Assembly (NCBI GenBank): GCA_036365145.1
Contig: JAEOAD010000029.1
Location: 20,693,001 to 20,757,000 of the forward strand
Reading direction: 5' to 3'
DNA length: 64,000 nucleotides
Origin: Orientallactaga sibirica
Lineage: Eukaryota; Chordata; Mammalia; Rodentia; Dipodidae
A program made the position numbers and the translations under genes. The notes under the pieces were generated by a model, which was given only the letters and a program-made list of their open reading frames with translations, did not search any database and was not told where the DNA came from. This document shows positions 36,797 through 49,164 of the stretch, piece after piece. The first letter of the stretch is position 1; each line of letters begins with the position of its first letter.

Positions 36797-38600
36797 ATTC
36801 TAAGGTAAGTAATTATTGTGGCTACTTTAAATTGGACTATTTCCCCTATGTTGATATCTGTCCTAGTGGTAAGGTGTATTTATTGAAGATAGGAAATGGA
36901 AGGATTCTATTTTTTTAATCCAACTTGTTAACCTGTGTCTTTTGATTACAGGTTTGAACCCATTGATAACCAGATTTATTACTGAAAGCTGTGAGTCAGT
37001 CCCCATCATGCTGATGACTTTGTGGAGTTTGGCATTTTTTTGATATTCATGTGATTTACCAACTGTCCTAGTTTGTTATTATTGCTTTTTTTTCTTTCCA
37101 GTAGCTTCTTGCATATGCTTATTCTTATCTTCAGTGAGAAATATTCATTCTATCCAGTATTTTCATTAGGGCAGGTTTCGTGTCCATATATTCATGTACT
37201 TAGCCTTTATTGTGGAAAGATTTTCTTTCTCCTATTATGAGGAATCATTTTACTGGATAGAGTACATTAGATTGGCAGCTGTGGCCTTTTAATATTTGAA
37301 ATACTTCATTCCAATACCTTCTGGATTTTACAGTTTTCATTGAAAAATCAGATACTCTGAAAGGCATTAGCTTTTATTTTGGTTTGTTTGTTATTGAGGT
37401 AGGGACTCACTCTAGCCCAAACAGACCTGGAACTCACACTGCAGTCCCAGACTGCCCTCAAACTCACATAACTCCTCCCACCCCTGACTGGTAGGATTTA
37501 GGGCATGAGTGACAAAACCTCACTAGGTCTTACCTTTTAAAGTGTAAAGCTGTGTGTCACTAATGACGTTTAGTACTTTTTTCTTTGTTTTCTGTATTTA
37601 GTACTTTAACTATAATTTTACATAGTGAATTTCTTTTCTGGTCCTTTCTACTTGGCATTCTGTGTGCCTTCTGAACATGGATGGGCCTCTCTTTCTTAAG
37701 ATTTAGAAAAGTTTCTTGTATAATTTTATTGAAGATATTCTCTATGTTGTTGGCCTATAGTTCTTACACTTCTCATATGCATGTGGTTCAAATGGTTGGC
37801 CTTTATAATGTGGCCTTTATGGCTCTCATGTTCTGTTCATACTTTTGTCTGAACTTGTCATTCATTTTAGCATTCTGATCTATGTACTTTACCTTATTCT
37901 CAAGTCATGAGATTCTGTACTCCACGTGATCAGTTCTATTGGTATGACTTTGGAGTTTTTTTTTTTTTTTTAATTGAGTTACTTCATTTTTTAATTTTAA
38001 TTAGTTTTTTTTTCCATTTTTATGTATTTTTAAATTTTTTTCATTAGGTTTTTTTCTTCAGCATCTCTGCCTGTTTATTCCATTTTCCTTTCTTGGTTTG
38101 ATTTTTCTCACTGCATGTACTTTATTGTCTTTGCTCTCATATTCTTTATGAGGACATCTTGCCTTCGTTTTGTTGGGGGGAGTTCATTTCTTTTGCATTG
38201 AGGTTTACCTATTTGGAGATAGTCCCTTTGTCTTTTCAAGAATGTAGCAACAGCCACCCTACTAGGACCTATGCAGCAAAGCCTCCTCCTTTCTCAGGAT
38301 GGGTGGTGAGTGTCTGGGCATGGGGATTGGGTGGAGCCCTCACCTGGGACCTGTGATGTCTGCCCTAGTCCTCTGTAGTTTTGGCAAAGGTGGGTGGTAG
38401 GGCAGGCCTAAGCAGAGCCAAGGGGCCTACTTCTCCATAATCCATGTGGGCTTGTCTACAAGTAGGTCTAGACTGGATACAAGTGTGAGCTTATTATGAC
38501 ACTCGTCAGGGACTTGAATAAGGGGTCTAGTCTTCCTTGCACCAGGAGGACATGTGAAGGTGGTCCACACACTCTTCTAGATTGGGCATAGTGCTCACCT
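36797..38600 (-). repeat. Probable L1-derived T-rich sequence
   Basis: T-rich on the plus strand, with segments like AGAAAAGTTTCTTGTATAATTTTATTGAAGATATTC (split here at a natural midpoint: 37703-37738) seen in L1-related repeats. It ends in a GC-richer part (38250-38600) that would be the 5' side. I could not place an ORF1 reading frame, so assignment is tentative. A B1 interrupts it. Confidence 0.4.
37375..37528 (-). repeat. B1 SINE, diverged
   Basis: Reverse-complement B1: GAGGTAGGGACTCACTCTAGC, CAAACAGACCTGGAACTCAC. Confidence 0.82.
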
Positions 38601-38783
38601 ATGACAATGTTTCTAACAGATGTTCCATAACAGAATCTTTACCACTATTTAACCACTATTAAGGTAGAGATGGACATTCCTCACTTAGTCACCTTTCCTC
38701 CAAAGGTGGACATTAAATGCTGTAATTGATAATTTTAAGTGAACAAGGCTCCTAGGAGAATGAAAATTAAAAACATCAAAATT

Positions 38784-39056
38784 AGGGCTGGAGAGATGGC
38801 TTAACAGTTAAGGCCCCTGCCTGCTAAGCCTAAGAACCCGGTTCCAATCTCCAGGTCCCATGTTTAGCCAGATGCAAAGTGAAGTAAGGGTGCAATGCCA
38901 CACTTGACCACAAGGGGGCGCACACATCTGGATTTTGTTCACAGCAGCTGAGAGACTGCTGGCACGCCCATCTCTATGTCTCCCTCTCCCTCTCTGTCTG
39001 TCTTTCTCTGTGTCTTTCTCCAAAAATAAATAAAATAATTTTAAAAAAATCAAAAT
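38784..39056 (+). repeat. DIP-type SINE, long-body subtype
   Basis: GGGCTGGAGAGATGGCTTAA head, GGATTTTGTTCACAGCAGCT body like the copy at 9707, CT-rich block and an A-rich tail. Confidence 0.9.
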
Positions 39057-39836
39057 TAAAGTAACTAATCAATGCTTCTAAGAAAAATAAAGACGCAAAT
39101 TAAAAACATTCACTCCTACTTCTCACTATGTGGATGGACAAATTTATATTACCATTATCTCAAAATGTTTCATAATAAAATCTATGAAAATGAGCCATAT
39201 ATAAAAAGTAATGCAAGAGTATCTAGTGCTACATTTTAATCAAAGGAATTGCAAGAGACAAAACGTAACTCCTACACTCTCAGAGCGAGCTCTGCTTTCC
39301 AAGGAGTAAGATATAAGATATAAGGAAATTAAAAAGTATATTTACACTTCCAGGTGACTCAGAATCACCGAAGGATAAGTCATGTTTATCATATATGCTC
39401 TGGATATTATGAAACAAAATGACACTTAAATTTGGTGATTTTCTTCCAAAAGACCCATATAACCTTGGTCTAACTATGAGTCACCCAAATGGATATACAC
39501 TCTGCAAATTACATAGCCAAAATTCCCCAGACCTTCAAGGACACCATAAGCAAGAGGACTTTGAAAATCTGTCACACTCAAGACTGACCTAAGGAGACAT
39601 GATGACTAAATAAAATTTTGTATCCTGGATGGGATCTTTGAATGGACAAAAGATATTATAAAATGTCTTAAGACATCTAAATTAAGTATTATGTTAAGTT
39701 GATAAATAATATGTCCTTATAAGCACATTAATCATGAAAAAATGTCAAGCTAAGGTAAGCTGGTAACAACATGAAGCCTACAAGATGCTATCTTCATAAA
39801 ATTCTATAAATCTTAACTTGTTTTAAGATCCCTACT
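39057..39836. other. Unique sequence
   Basis: Nothing recognised. Confidence 0.5.
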
Positions 39837-41706
39837 TGTGGTGGTTTGATTCAGGTATCACCCATAGACTTAGGTGTTCTGAATGCTAGGTTCCCACCTG
39901 ATGGAGATTTAGAAATTAACACTTCCTGAAGGTAGTGTATTGTTGGGAGTGGGCTTATGGGTTTTATAGCCAGTTTCCCCTTTCCAGTGTTTGATGCCCT
40001 CTTTTGTTGCCATTGTCCATCTTATGTTGGCCAAGGGGTGATGTCCACACTCTGTTCATGCTATCATTTTCCTCTGCCATCATGGAACTTCCTCTTGAGT
40101 CTGTAAGAAAAAATAACTCATTTTTTCCCCAAAATCTGTTCTTGGTTGGGTGATTTCTGCCAGCAATGCAAACCTGACTGCAACAGTAAAGTTGGTGCCA
40201 GGAATGGGGTCATTTGCTGCTAGATACCTGACTTTGTGGCTTAGGCCTTTGGAGCTGATTTTCAAGAGGAATGTGGAAGGAATTGAAACCTTGGCCTAAA
40301 TTCCACTTTTCATTGCTGTAAGGACAGCTTGATGGACTATTCTGGACAATTCAGACCTGAATGCTCTAAGAACTATGGACTTTGAGGTTTGGCTTATGAG
40401 AGTGAGAAAGGGCTTTGCTTCGACTGGGCTAGGAGCAGTTTGTGTGAGAGGCTTGCTGTTATGCTCCTATCCTGAGAATTTGTGCAGGGTTATATTGCAT
40501 AGAAATGGACTCATGTGAGCAGTGGGATATGCCACAGAAATAAAATCTTTGGGCTGAAACTTCTGCTTGTTGAGCTTCAATTATATAAGAGGTTACAACC
40601 TTTGAGATTGGGCCACGTGACCAGCATAAGGGCAACCTGAAGAATGTAGACTTTTTGAAGGGTTCTGAGTGCTGAAGGAGTGTCCTTGTTCTTCAAAGTT
40701 GGCTTTATTCCCTCCTGCATTAACAAATTGGCACCCTACCTGGTATTATGGAATATAAGAAATGCAGTAAAGAGAGGGTCATTGAATTTGCAACATGGTC
40801 TTGTGTTTTGGAAACAACCATGGACAGTATGAAGCAGTTTTGCTGGATGCCTGCATGGAGACCTGATGGAGCCATGAGGATGGACCATGGGTTGCAGTGG
40901 AGACCCAGTGGAGATGCTGGGACCATGAGATGGCTGCAAAGGAAAGCTGCCATCCCTGCATGAAGTTTCCAGGACTGTGAGTAGCCTAGCTGGAGGGGCA
41001 GAATTGGAACTCCAGAGACTTGTTGCTGGTTAGAATTATCAGACTTGGAAACTTGTCACTGACTAGAGTTGTTGGACTTGGAACTACAGAGGTTGATGTT
41101 TGCCCTGTTTAAATCTTGTATTGATTGAATACAATGCCATCTATTACACTGTGAGTGTTTATTCTGTGCTATTATGGTTTTTTTTGGGGGGGGTGTTCTT
41201 CTGGCATTATGGCTCAGTTAAAAGACCTTGGATTATGGGGACATTTGAACATCATTATAATTTATTAAAAAAAAAAAACTATGGGGACTTTTAAAGTTGT
41301 ACTCAATGCACTGTATTTTATATCATGTATAGGTATCAGTTTATGGGGCCAGGTGTGGAATGTGGTAGTTTGATTCAGGTGTCCCCCATAAATTTAGATG
41401 TTCTGAATGTTAGGTTCCCAGCTATTGGAGAGTTGGAAATCAACGCCTCCTGGATTCAGTGTATTGTTGGGAGCAGGATGGGCATTATAGCCAGTTTACC
41501 CTTGCCTGTGTATGGCACACTCTTGTGTTGCTATTGTTCACCTTATGTTGGCCAGGGGCTGATGTCCACCCTCTGCTCATTATATTGTTTTCCCTTGCCA
41601 TCATGGAACTTCCTCTCGAGTCTATAAGCCAAAATAAACCATTTTTCCCCCAAAAGCTGCTCTTGGTTGTGTAATTTCTACCAGCAATATGAACCTGAAT
41701 GCTACA
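39837..41706 (+). mobile_element. Complete ORR1-like MaLR element
   Basis: LTR (39837-40185), internal region (40186-41360), LTR (41361-41706). The LTRs begin TGTGGTGGTTTGATTCAG and TGTGGTAGTTTGATTCAG and end in CTGCAACA and ATGCTACA. GTAAAGTTGGTGCCAGGAAT follows the 5' LTR, a primer-site region typical of MaLR. A purine-rich tract (about 41344-41360) precedes the 3' LTR. Flanks CTACT and CTGCT agree at four of five bases. The LTRs differ at many positions, so it is much older than the element at 6576. The internal part has no gag or pol frame. Confidence 0.9.
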
Positions 41707-41887
41707 CTGCTGATCTTTAAAAAGCACTTCCAAAGTCAAAGTGAAAGAAACTGAATAGATAGTAAGAAATAGGAAGAAGTGAAGAAGCTCAGAAAAGAAA
41801 TTATTACAGGTATCTGACTCTGAAGAAATAAAATGAAGTATAAGAAGGAAATGAACTAAGAGAAAATAAGATTATAAAAGAAGGACA

Positions 41888-42111
41888 GAGGGCCTGGAGA
41901 GATGGCTTAGCAGTTAAGCGCTTGCCTGTGAAGCCTAAGGACCCTGTTTTGAGAGTTGGTTCCCTAGGACCCACATAAGCCAGATGCCTAAGGTGGCACA
42001 TGCATCTGGAGTTCGTTTGCAGTGGCTGGAGGCCCTGGTGTGCCCATTCTGTCTCTTTCTCTCTCTATCACTCTCAAATAAATAAATAAATAATAAACAA
42101 CAAAAATATTT
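41888..42111 (+). repeat. DIP-type SINE, short-body subtype
   Basis: GGGCCTGGAGAGATGGCTTAG head, GGAGTTCGTTTGCAGTGGCT, CT-rich block (42050-42075) and (AAAT)n tail. Its tail abuts the left end of the tandem duplication. Confidence 0.9.
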
Positions 42112-42540
42112 TTAACAAAAGGACAGTAGAGGAATAAGATTTTACAATCCCAATATTTCCAAGATGGTAAAAAGAGGCATTGAAAGGTTTAGAAGAAATA
42201 AGAATTAGAATTGTTTTTGATGTTGGGACTTTTATAACTCTCCATTGAAATCAACCACTTTCTGAAGTCCATGGTTTATTCCATGGGCAAAATAATCTGA
42301 GATTGTTTAAAGTCAGGATCAGGATTCATGAAAGACAGATGAAGAAGCTCAACTATGATAAATGGAAAACAAGGACTTAGTCCACCTTGAAACCTCACCT
42401 TGAGCCTCAAAGGTTTCCCATTTGCAGCTGGGGCCAGACCTTTAGAATAGCATTGCTAGCAAGATGGCACCAACTGCCTGAAGCTGCTACTGCCATTTCT
42501 TGCCCTGCCCCCCTTAGAACTGTAGCTAAAATAGACCCTT

Positions 42541-42943
42541 TGTGATGGTTTAATTGTATTGTCTCCATAGACTCAGCTGTTTTATTAAGCTTGTAACTTG
42601 GATCTTTAGCAGCCATGCCAGAGGGGGTACAATGGAGGGCAGATCTAGAGATCTGCCCTAATGTGTGTTTAGGTATAGATCTGATTTTCCAGGCCAAAGG
42701 CATGCAGAGAGTTTTGAGCTTGGCCTGGGTACCCCATGCCACTTCTTGCTGAATTTGTGCACATTGCTTCTGGTTTTGCTGGCTGGTGATGCATTCTTTC
42801 TGGATGTACGGAAGCAGCTTTTACTGCCACTGATGGAACTCTCCCTCCCCCCACAGATCTGTAAGCTTGAAATAAACCCATTCCTCCCCTAAACTGAGCC
42901 TGGCTTGGTTGTTCATCCAAGCAATATGAAACTGACTACAACA
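42541..42943 (+). repeat. MaLR LTR (in duplication unit 1)
   Basis: TGTGATGGTTTAATTGTATT start, AATAAA at about 42870-42875, ACTGACTACAACA end. No target duplication is obvious. Confidence 0.85.
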
Positions 42944-43642
42944 TCCTATAAGTGATATAGTTAGAAAATAGCTTTAAAACATAGAAATGCTGACCTTTCA
43001 AATTGAAATTTCAAGTTGGAATTTTAGAGAACAGTTATTATTTCGACCTCAGCCCAGGTCCTTACTGAAATTGACAGTGATTTTCATTTCATTTCCATAA
43101 AAAGGTCACCCCAAAATTCTAGAAGTTTGTTCCACAAGGCCAAATATGGCCCCTTCTAGAATCATGCAGATGTACAAGAGTCAGATATTTTGTGAAAGAT
43201 GTGGAATATCAGTCACTGGCGATAATTACCATCTCCCTTCAAAATAACCACACTTCTCATGATCTGACATAAAATTTACAGGACACCAATCTATGTTGTG
43301 AAACATCTAACTCAATACTGTTATTTCATGAATAGCCCCCAAGGTTTGTGTACAAGTTAAAAACTGAATACAATTCAAGGTAATTTAGGAAAAATAACAT
43401 GTTTTCTACAACATTTTTTGTTGTTGTTGTTCAACTAACATTTGAGCATTTAATTTGGATCAGGCACAAGTATTAGATTATCAGCAAATAGTCTTCAAGT
43501 AGAAAACAAAGCTCAATGAAACAAAGCACTTTCTGTTTGAAATTCAAATAATATTCAAAAACTATAGCCTCAACAGATGAACTTATAGTCTGAGAATTTG
43601 GAAGAAATATTTACTAAAATATCTCTAAGTAAGTAAATAAAT

Positions 43643-43687
<45 letters not shown>

Positions 43688-43961
43688 ATTATTATAGATG
43701 TTCAGGATTCTGTTTTTGCATGTGTTGTTTGGTATTACATGTATTATTGGTGGATAATAAAAATCTGCATTCAGAGAGACACATTCACATCCAGGAGCCA
43801 AAGAGAACACCAAACAGTGCCTCAGAAGAAGTGTCCCACATCACATTATACTTAAAATACTAAACAGAAAACTAAAAGCTACAAGGAAAAAATAGAGGCT
43901 CATTCCTGTCAAAGGTAAACCTAGTTCACTGAAAATTCTCAAAGTCAGAGCACTTGAAATG

Positions 43962-43965
<4 letters not shown>
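42944..43965. other. Unique sequence within duplication unit 1
   Basis: Holds a (TA)n microsatellite at 43650-43683. No gene recognised. The matching stretch in unit 2 is 45633-46625. Confidence 0.6.
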
Positions 43966-43998
<33 letters not shown>

Positions 43999-44142
43999 GT
44001 TTTGTTTTGGTTTTCAGGGTAGGGTCTTGCTCTGGCCCAGGCTGACCTGGAATTTACCCTGTATTCTCAGGGATGGTTATCCTCTTACCTCTGCCTCCCT
44101 ACCTCCAGAGTGCTGGGATTAAAGGCATGCACCACCATGAAA
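43966..44142 (-). repeat. B1 SINE (in duplication unit 1)
   Basis: A long T-run, then reverse-complement B1 with CAGGCTGACCTGGAATTTAC and GTGCTGGGATTAAAGGC. Confidence 0.92.
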
Positions 44143-44800
44143 TGGAGTATTTTAAAATCTTGAAAGATCAAGGCTGCCAACCCAAACTAGTATACCCAAC
44201 AAAATTATCCCTCCAAATAGAAGGTGAAAGAAATACTTCCCATGATAAAAACTGGTTTTATAAATGTATGAGCACTAAATAAGCCCTACAGGAAATATTG
44301 GAAAGAAACTTCATACTGAAATAAAAAATAAATAGTCAAGAAGCTACAGGATGGAAAAATAATCCAAAGACAGATATAAAAATAAATGAAGATCAAGAAA
44401 ACACCAAGCTTCATAAAGTCTTCAACTTGACAGGGATTAACTCCCAACTTTCAACTATAAATCTGAATATCAATGGACTCATTCCATAATCAAAAGACAG
44501 GTTAACAGGTAGGATCAAAAAACTGAATCCATTTTTCTACAAATTTCATTGTATCATTTTTTTTCACTGCTGAGAAGAACAGATCAAACTCAGCCAACTC
44601 ACACAATCACAGAAAGACAAGTGCTACATGGTGTCACTTATCTGCAGTTCCTAACCTGGACCTGATCGAGTTGCTGACATACCTGATAGGCAGCTCAAGG
44701 CCCAGACAATAAGGATTGAAGGGTTTGGTGGGAGAGGAAGGGGGAAAACAAACACAAAACTCAATCCAAAATGAGCTGGTATCATAGAAACCTTTATCCT
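44143..44800 (+). repeat. L1 fragment: ORF1 end to ORF2 start, joined to the L1 3' part
   Basis: ATCAAGGCTGCCAACCC to AAGCCCTACAGGAAATATTGG is the L1 ORF1 3' end. The spacer and ORF2 start follow (AATCTGAATATCAATGGACT near 44460). Near 44535 the sequence passes straight to L1 3'-end type sequence (ACAAGTGCTACATGGTGTCA). Most of ORF2 is missing between them. Confidence 0.65.
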
Positions 44801-45228
44801 TTAACAAAAGGACAGTAGAGGAATAAGATTTTACAATCCCAATATTTCCAAGATGGTAAAAGAGGCATTGAAAGGTTTAGAAGAAATAAGAATTAGAATT
44901 GTTTTTGATGTTGGGACTTTTATAACTCTCCATTGAAATCAACCACTTTCTGAAGTCCATGGTTTATTCCATGGGCAAAATAATCTGAGATTGTTTAAAG
45001 TCAGGATCAGGATTCATGAAAGACAGATGAAGAAGCTCAACTATGATAAATGGAAAACAAGGACTTAGTCCACCTTGAAATCTCTCCTTGAGCCTCAAAG
45101 GTTTCCCATTTGCAGCTGGGGCCAGACCTTTAGAATAGCATTGCTAGCAAGATGGCACCAACTGCCTGAAGCTGCTACTGCCATTTCTTGCCCTGCCCCC
45201 CTTAGAACTGTAGCTAAAATAGACCCTT

Positions 45229-45632
45229 TGTGATGGTTTAATTGTATTGTCTCCATAGACTCAGCTGTTTTATTATTGCTTGTAACTTGGATCTTTAGCA
45301 GCCATGCCAGAGGGGGTACAATGGAGGGCAGATCTAGAGATCTGCCCTAATGTGTGTTTAGGTATAGATCTGATTTTCCAGGCCAAAGGCATGCAGAGAG
45401 TTTTGAGCTTGGCCTGGGTACCCCATGCCACTTCTTGCTGAATTTGTGCACATTGCTTCTGGTTTTGCTGGCTGGTGATGCATTCTTTCTGGATGTACGG
45501 AAGCAGCTTTTACTGCCACTGATGGAACTCTCCCTCCCCCCACAGATCTGTAAGCTTGAAATAAACCCATTCCTCCCCTAAACTGAGCCTGGCTTGGTTG
45601 TTCATCCAAGCAATATGAAACTGACTACAACA
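45229..45632 (+). repeat. MaLR LTR (duplicate copy)
   Basis: Copy of the LTR at 42541-42943, including the same start and end. The main change is TATTATTGCTTG for TATTAAGCTTG. Confidence 0.85.
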
Positions 45633-46625
45633 TCCTATAAGTGATATAGTTAGAAAATAGCTTTAAAACATAGAAATGCTGACCTTTCAAATTGAAATTT
45701 CAAGTTGGAATTTTAGAGAACAGTTATTATTTCGACCTCAGCCCAGGTCCTTACTGAAATTGACAGTGATTTTCATTTCATTTCCATAAAAGGTCACCCC
45801 AAAATTCTAGAAGTTTGTTCCACAAGGCCAAATATGGCCCCCTTCTAGAATCATGCAGATGTACAAGAGTCAGATATTTTGTGAAAGATGTGGAATATCA
45901 GTCACTGGCGATAATTACCATCTCCCTTCAAAATAACCACACTTCTCATGATCTGACATAAAATTTACAGGACACCAATCTATGTTGTGAAACATCTAAC
46001 TCAATACTGTTATTTCATGAATAGCCCCAAGGTTTGTGTACAAGTTAAAAACTGAATACAATTCAAGGTAATTTAGGAAAAATAACATGTTTTCTACAAC
46101 ATTTTTTGTTGTTGTTGTTCAACTAACATTTGAGCATTTAATTTGGATCAGGCACAAGTATTAGATTATCAGCAAATAGTCTTCAAGTAGAAAACAAAGC
46201 TCAATGAAACAAAGCACTTTCTGTTTGAAATTCAAATAATATTCAAAAACTATAGCCTCAACAGATGAACTTATAGTCTGAGAATTTGGAAGAAATATTT
46301 ACTAAAATATCTCTAAGTAAGTAAATAAATTATATATATATATGGCAATTATTATAGATGTTCAGGATTCTGTTTTTGCATGTGTTGTTTGGTATTACAT
46401 GTATTATTGGTGGATAATAAAAATCTGCATTCAGAGAGACACATTCACATCCAGGAGCCAAAGAGAACACCAAACAGTGCCTCAGAAGAAGTGTCCCACA
46501 TCACATTATACTTAAAATACTAAACAGAAAACTAAAAGCTACAAGGAAAAAATAGAGGCTCATTCCTATCAAAGGTAAACCTAGTTCACTGAAAATTCTC
46601 AAAGTCAGAGCACTTGAAATGGAGT

Positions 46626-46790
46626 TTTTTTTTTTTTTTTTTTTTTTTTTTGGTTTTGGTTTTTCAGGGTAGGGTCTTGCTCTGGCCCAGGCTGACCTGG
46701 AATTTACCCTGTATTCTCAGGGATGGTTATCCTCTTACCTCTGCCTCCCTACCTCCAGAGTGCTGGGATTAAAGGCATGCACCACCATGA
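46626..46790 (-). repeat. B1 SINE (duplicate copy)
   Basis: Copy of the B1 at 43966-44142 with a shorter T-run. Confidence 0.92.
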
Positions 46791-47478
46791 AATGGAGTAT
46801 TTTAAAATCTTGAAAGATCAAGGCTGCCAACCCAAACTAGTATACCCAACAAAATTATCCCTCCAAATAGAAGGTGAAAGAAATACTTCCCATGATAAAA
46901 ACTGGTTTTATAAATGTATGACCACTAAATAAGCCCTACAGGAAATATTGGAAAGAAACTTCATACTGAAATAAAAAATAAATAGTCAAGAAGCTACAGG
47001 ATGGAAAAATAATCCAAAGACAGATATAAAAATAAATGAAGATCAAGAAAACACCAAGCTTCATAAAGTCTTCAACTTGACAGGGATTAACTCCCAACTT
47101 TCAATTATAAATCTGAATATCAATGGACTCATTCCATAATCAAAAGACAGGTTAACAGGTAGGATCAAAAAACTGAATCCATTTTTCTACAAATTTCATT
47201 GTATCATTTTTTTTCACTGCTGAGAAGAACAGATCAAACTCAGCCAATTCACACAATCACAGAAAGACAAGTGCTACATGGTGTCACTTATCTGCAGTTC
47301 CTAACCTGGACCTGATCGAGTTGCTGACATACCTGATAGGCAGCTCAAGGCCCAGACAATAAGGATTGAAGGGTTTGGTGGGAGAGGAAGGGGGAAAACA
47401 AACACAAAACTCAATCCAAAATGAGCTGGTATCATAGAAACCTTTATCCTTGGAAATATCCTAAAAGATATAACTCTC

Positions 47479-47725
47479 TGGGCTGCAGAGATGACTTAGC
47501 AGTTAAAGCACTTGACTGTGAAGCCTAAGGACCCAGGTTTGATTCTCTAGGTCCCACATTAGTCAGATGCACATGGAGGGGCATGTGTCTGGAGTTCATT
47601 TGCAGTGGTTAGAGTCCCTAATACTTGCATTCTCTCTTCCTGTCTCCCTCTCTCTCACTCTCTTTCTCTTTCCTTCTCTCTTCCTCAAATAAATAAATAA
47701 AAATAAAAGGAATTTTTTTTTAATT
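47479..47725 (+). repeat. DIP-type SINE with target duplication
   Basis: GGGCTGCAGAGATGACTTAG head, GGAGTTCATTTGCAGTGG body, CT-rich block and (AAAT)n tail. Flanked by AAAAGATATAACTCTC (47463-47478) and AAAGATATAACCCTC (47729-47743). Confidence 0.92.
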
Positions 47726-48749
47726 AAAAAAGATATAACCCTCAAAAAGAGTAAGGGGTGCACCTGAAAAGTAGGGCCCTGGAGAGGGTGGGATGAAGCT
47801 TAAGCTTAAAAGAATTTTTTTTCTGTCTCTGACCCGTAACTCCCAGTACCAGAGATTGATCAACCACATTGAACTGTTGATCAGAGACCTATAAGGTCCA
47901 CAAATCAAGAAAGCTTCCTGTCAAAGCACTTGATGACCCACATGAGGCAAAAGCTAAGACCCTATTGCTGAAGTCAGCATATGCTACTGACACAGAACAT
48001 GGAGAGACCTGGTTGGAACTCAAAAGAAAACCGGTCTGCAGACAGCCTGTCTAGAGCTGGAAAGTACTGCTGGAGGAAAGTGGCCAACAAAGGTCTGAGC
48101 AACCAGAGGTCTAAGCTACTCAGAAGCAAACACCCTGACAGGATATACATGCCAGTGCAATAATGGCATGCAGCCTTGGTGGGTAAACAGTAGCTTTCTG
48201 ATTGGCTAAGAGATCTGCTTAGTGTAAAGGAAACTATATCTGGAACTTGAAATCAGATCAGAATCCTATGGAGACAAAGATTATGCTCTCCAGTGTCAAG
48301 CTCTCACTAGTAGTCTTTGGCCAAAAAAGGGGTTACATACATCAAATTCTCCCTAAATTAATAATGCTTAATCCCATTTAAACTATGCTACTTCACTCTA
48401 TTGGAGACAATGTTCTGCTTTTTCAGAAGGTAGTGAGAACAGAAGAGATAAACTGCTCCTTGCACTTCTGCCAAGCCACAGCTGAAGTCACAGAGGAAGT
48501 GGGGAGATGAGCAAGAGTGCTGCTTACATGCTGAACCTGATAATCAGTGCCAGGGTTTAGGTGGCAGACTCTGAGGATATCCAACACCTACCAAAGCAGA
48601 GATCCAGAGGCTCCTAAGAGCTCCTCATTGAAGTAGACTTAAAACTCACCCACCACAACTTAGGGAATTTTGCAGAAAAGAGGTCAGAAAGACTGTAAGA
48701 GCTACAGGTTAAAACATGCCCAGAGGCATTCCCTTCCCCTCTCCCCACC

Positions 48750-48752
48750 AAA

Positions 48753-48787
<35 letters not shown>

Positions 48788-48788
48788 A
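48750..48788. repeat. (AAAT)n microsatellite
   Basis: About nine perfect AAAT units within the L1 3' UTR. Confidence 0.95.
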
Positions 48789-48969
48789 GGACTACTGCTC
48801 CCACAATGCATAAACAACAACCCCATGGGGAATATCTGCAACCCCACTGAGGAGCATCCCCAACGGAATGGGGGCAAGGATGAGGGAAAATAGGGTACCA
48901 ACACATGACATATCCATATGAAATATGTTAACAGTAATAATACTACTACTAATAATAACAATAACTGGG

Positions 48970-49010
48970 TCCAGGGCTGGACAGGTTGCTCAGTGGGTAA
49001 GGCAATATAA
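48970..49010 (+). repeat. DIP-type SINE head fragment
   Basis: CCAGGGCTGGACAGGTTGCTCAG, then GGGTAAGGCAATA. Only the tRNA-like head is kept. Confidence 0.55.
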
Positions 49011-49164
49011 CTGGTGCTTCATCCAACAACTAGAGAGGCCCAAGGATATTTATAAGGTCTCACATTGCTTGATTTTTAATACATTTTACAATATATTCAT
49101 GCATGCTGTGAAGAGTGTATTTGTCATCAATGAAGGATATTTTTCTAAATCAAAAGGCTAATTC

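Larger units (their letters stand above)
42112..44800. repeat. Tandem segmental duplication, unit 1
   Basis: Starts TTAACAAAAGGACAGTAGAG and ends CTTTATCCT. The same sequence restarts at 44801 in direct orientation. Contents: unique DNA, a MaLR LTR, more unique DNA with a (TA)n, a B1 and an L1 fragment. 2,689 bp, slightly longer than unit 2 because of longer (TA)n and poly-T tracts. Confidence 0.97.
44801..47451. repeat. Tandem segmental duplication, unit 2
   Basis: 2,651 bp, head-to-tail with unit 1 and about 99% identical outside tract-length changes. Differences I saw include AACCTCACCT/AATCTCTCCT, CATTCCTGTC/CATTCCTATC and TGAGCACT/TGACCACT, plus a much shorter (TA)n (46330-46343). Beyond 47451 the sequence continues into the single-copy right flank. 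Confidence 0.97.
46791..48960 (+). repeat. L1 fragment continuing into a 3' UTR
   Basis: Repeats the ORF1-end/ORF2-start/3'-part fragment of unit 1. It then continues past the duplication end (47451) and past a SINE (47479-47725) into a long L1 3' UTR: AAGCTAAGACCCTATTGCTG, GTGCAATAATGGCATGCAGC, AAGAGATCTGCTTAGTG. It shares several segments with the 3' UTR at 20340-20690. Confidence 0.65.

Noticed and set aside
42665..42920. Paired frames that recur identically at 45354-45609
   Set aside because: Their recurrence is due to the tandem duplication and they lie inside an LTR; it is not evidence of selection.
41888..47725. Recombination between the two same-strand SINEs as the cause of the tandem duplication
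   Set aside because: Both SINEs lie outside the duplicated units and are not found at the junction, which shows only two or three bases of microhomology.
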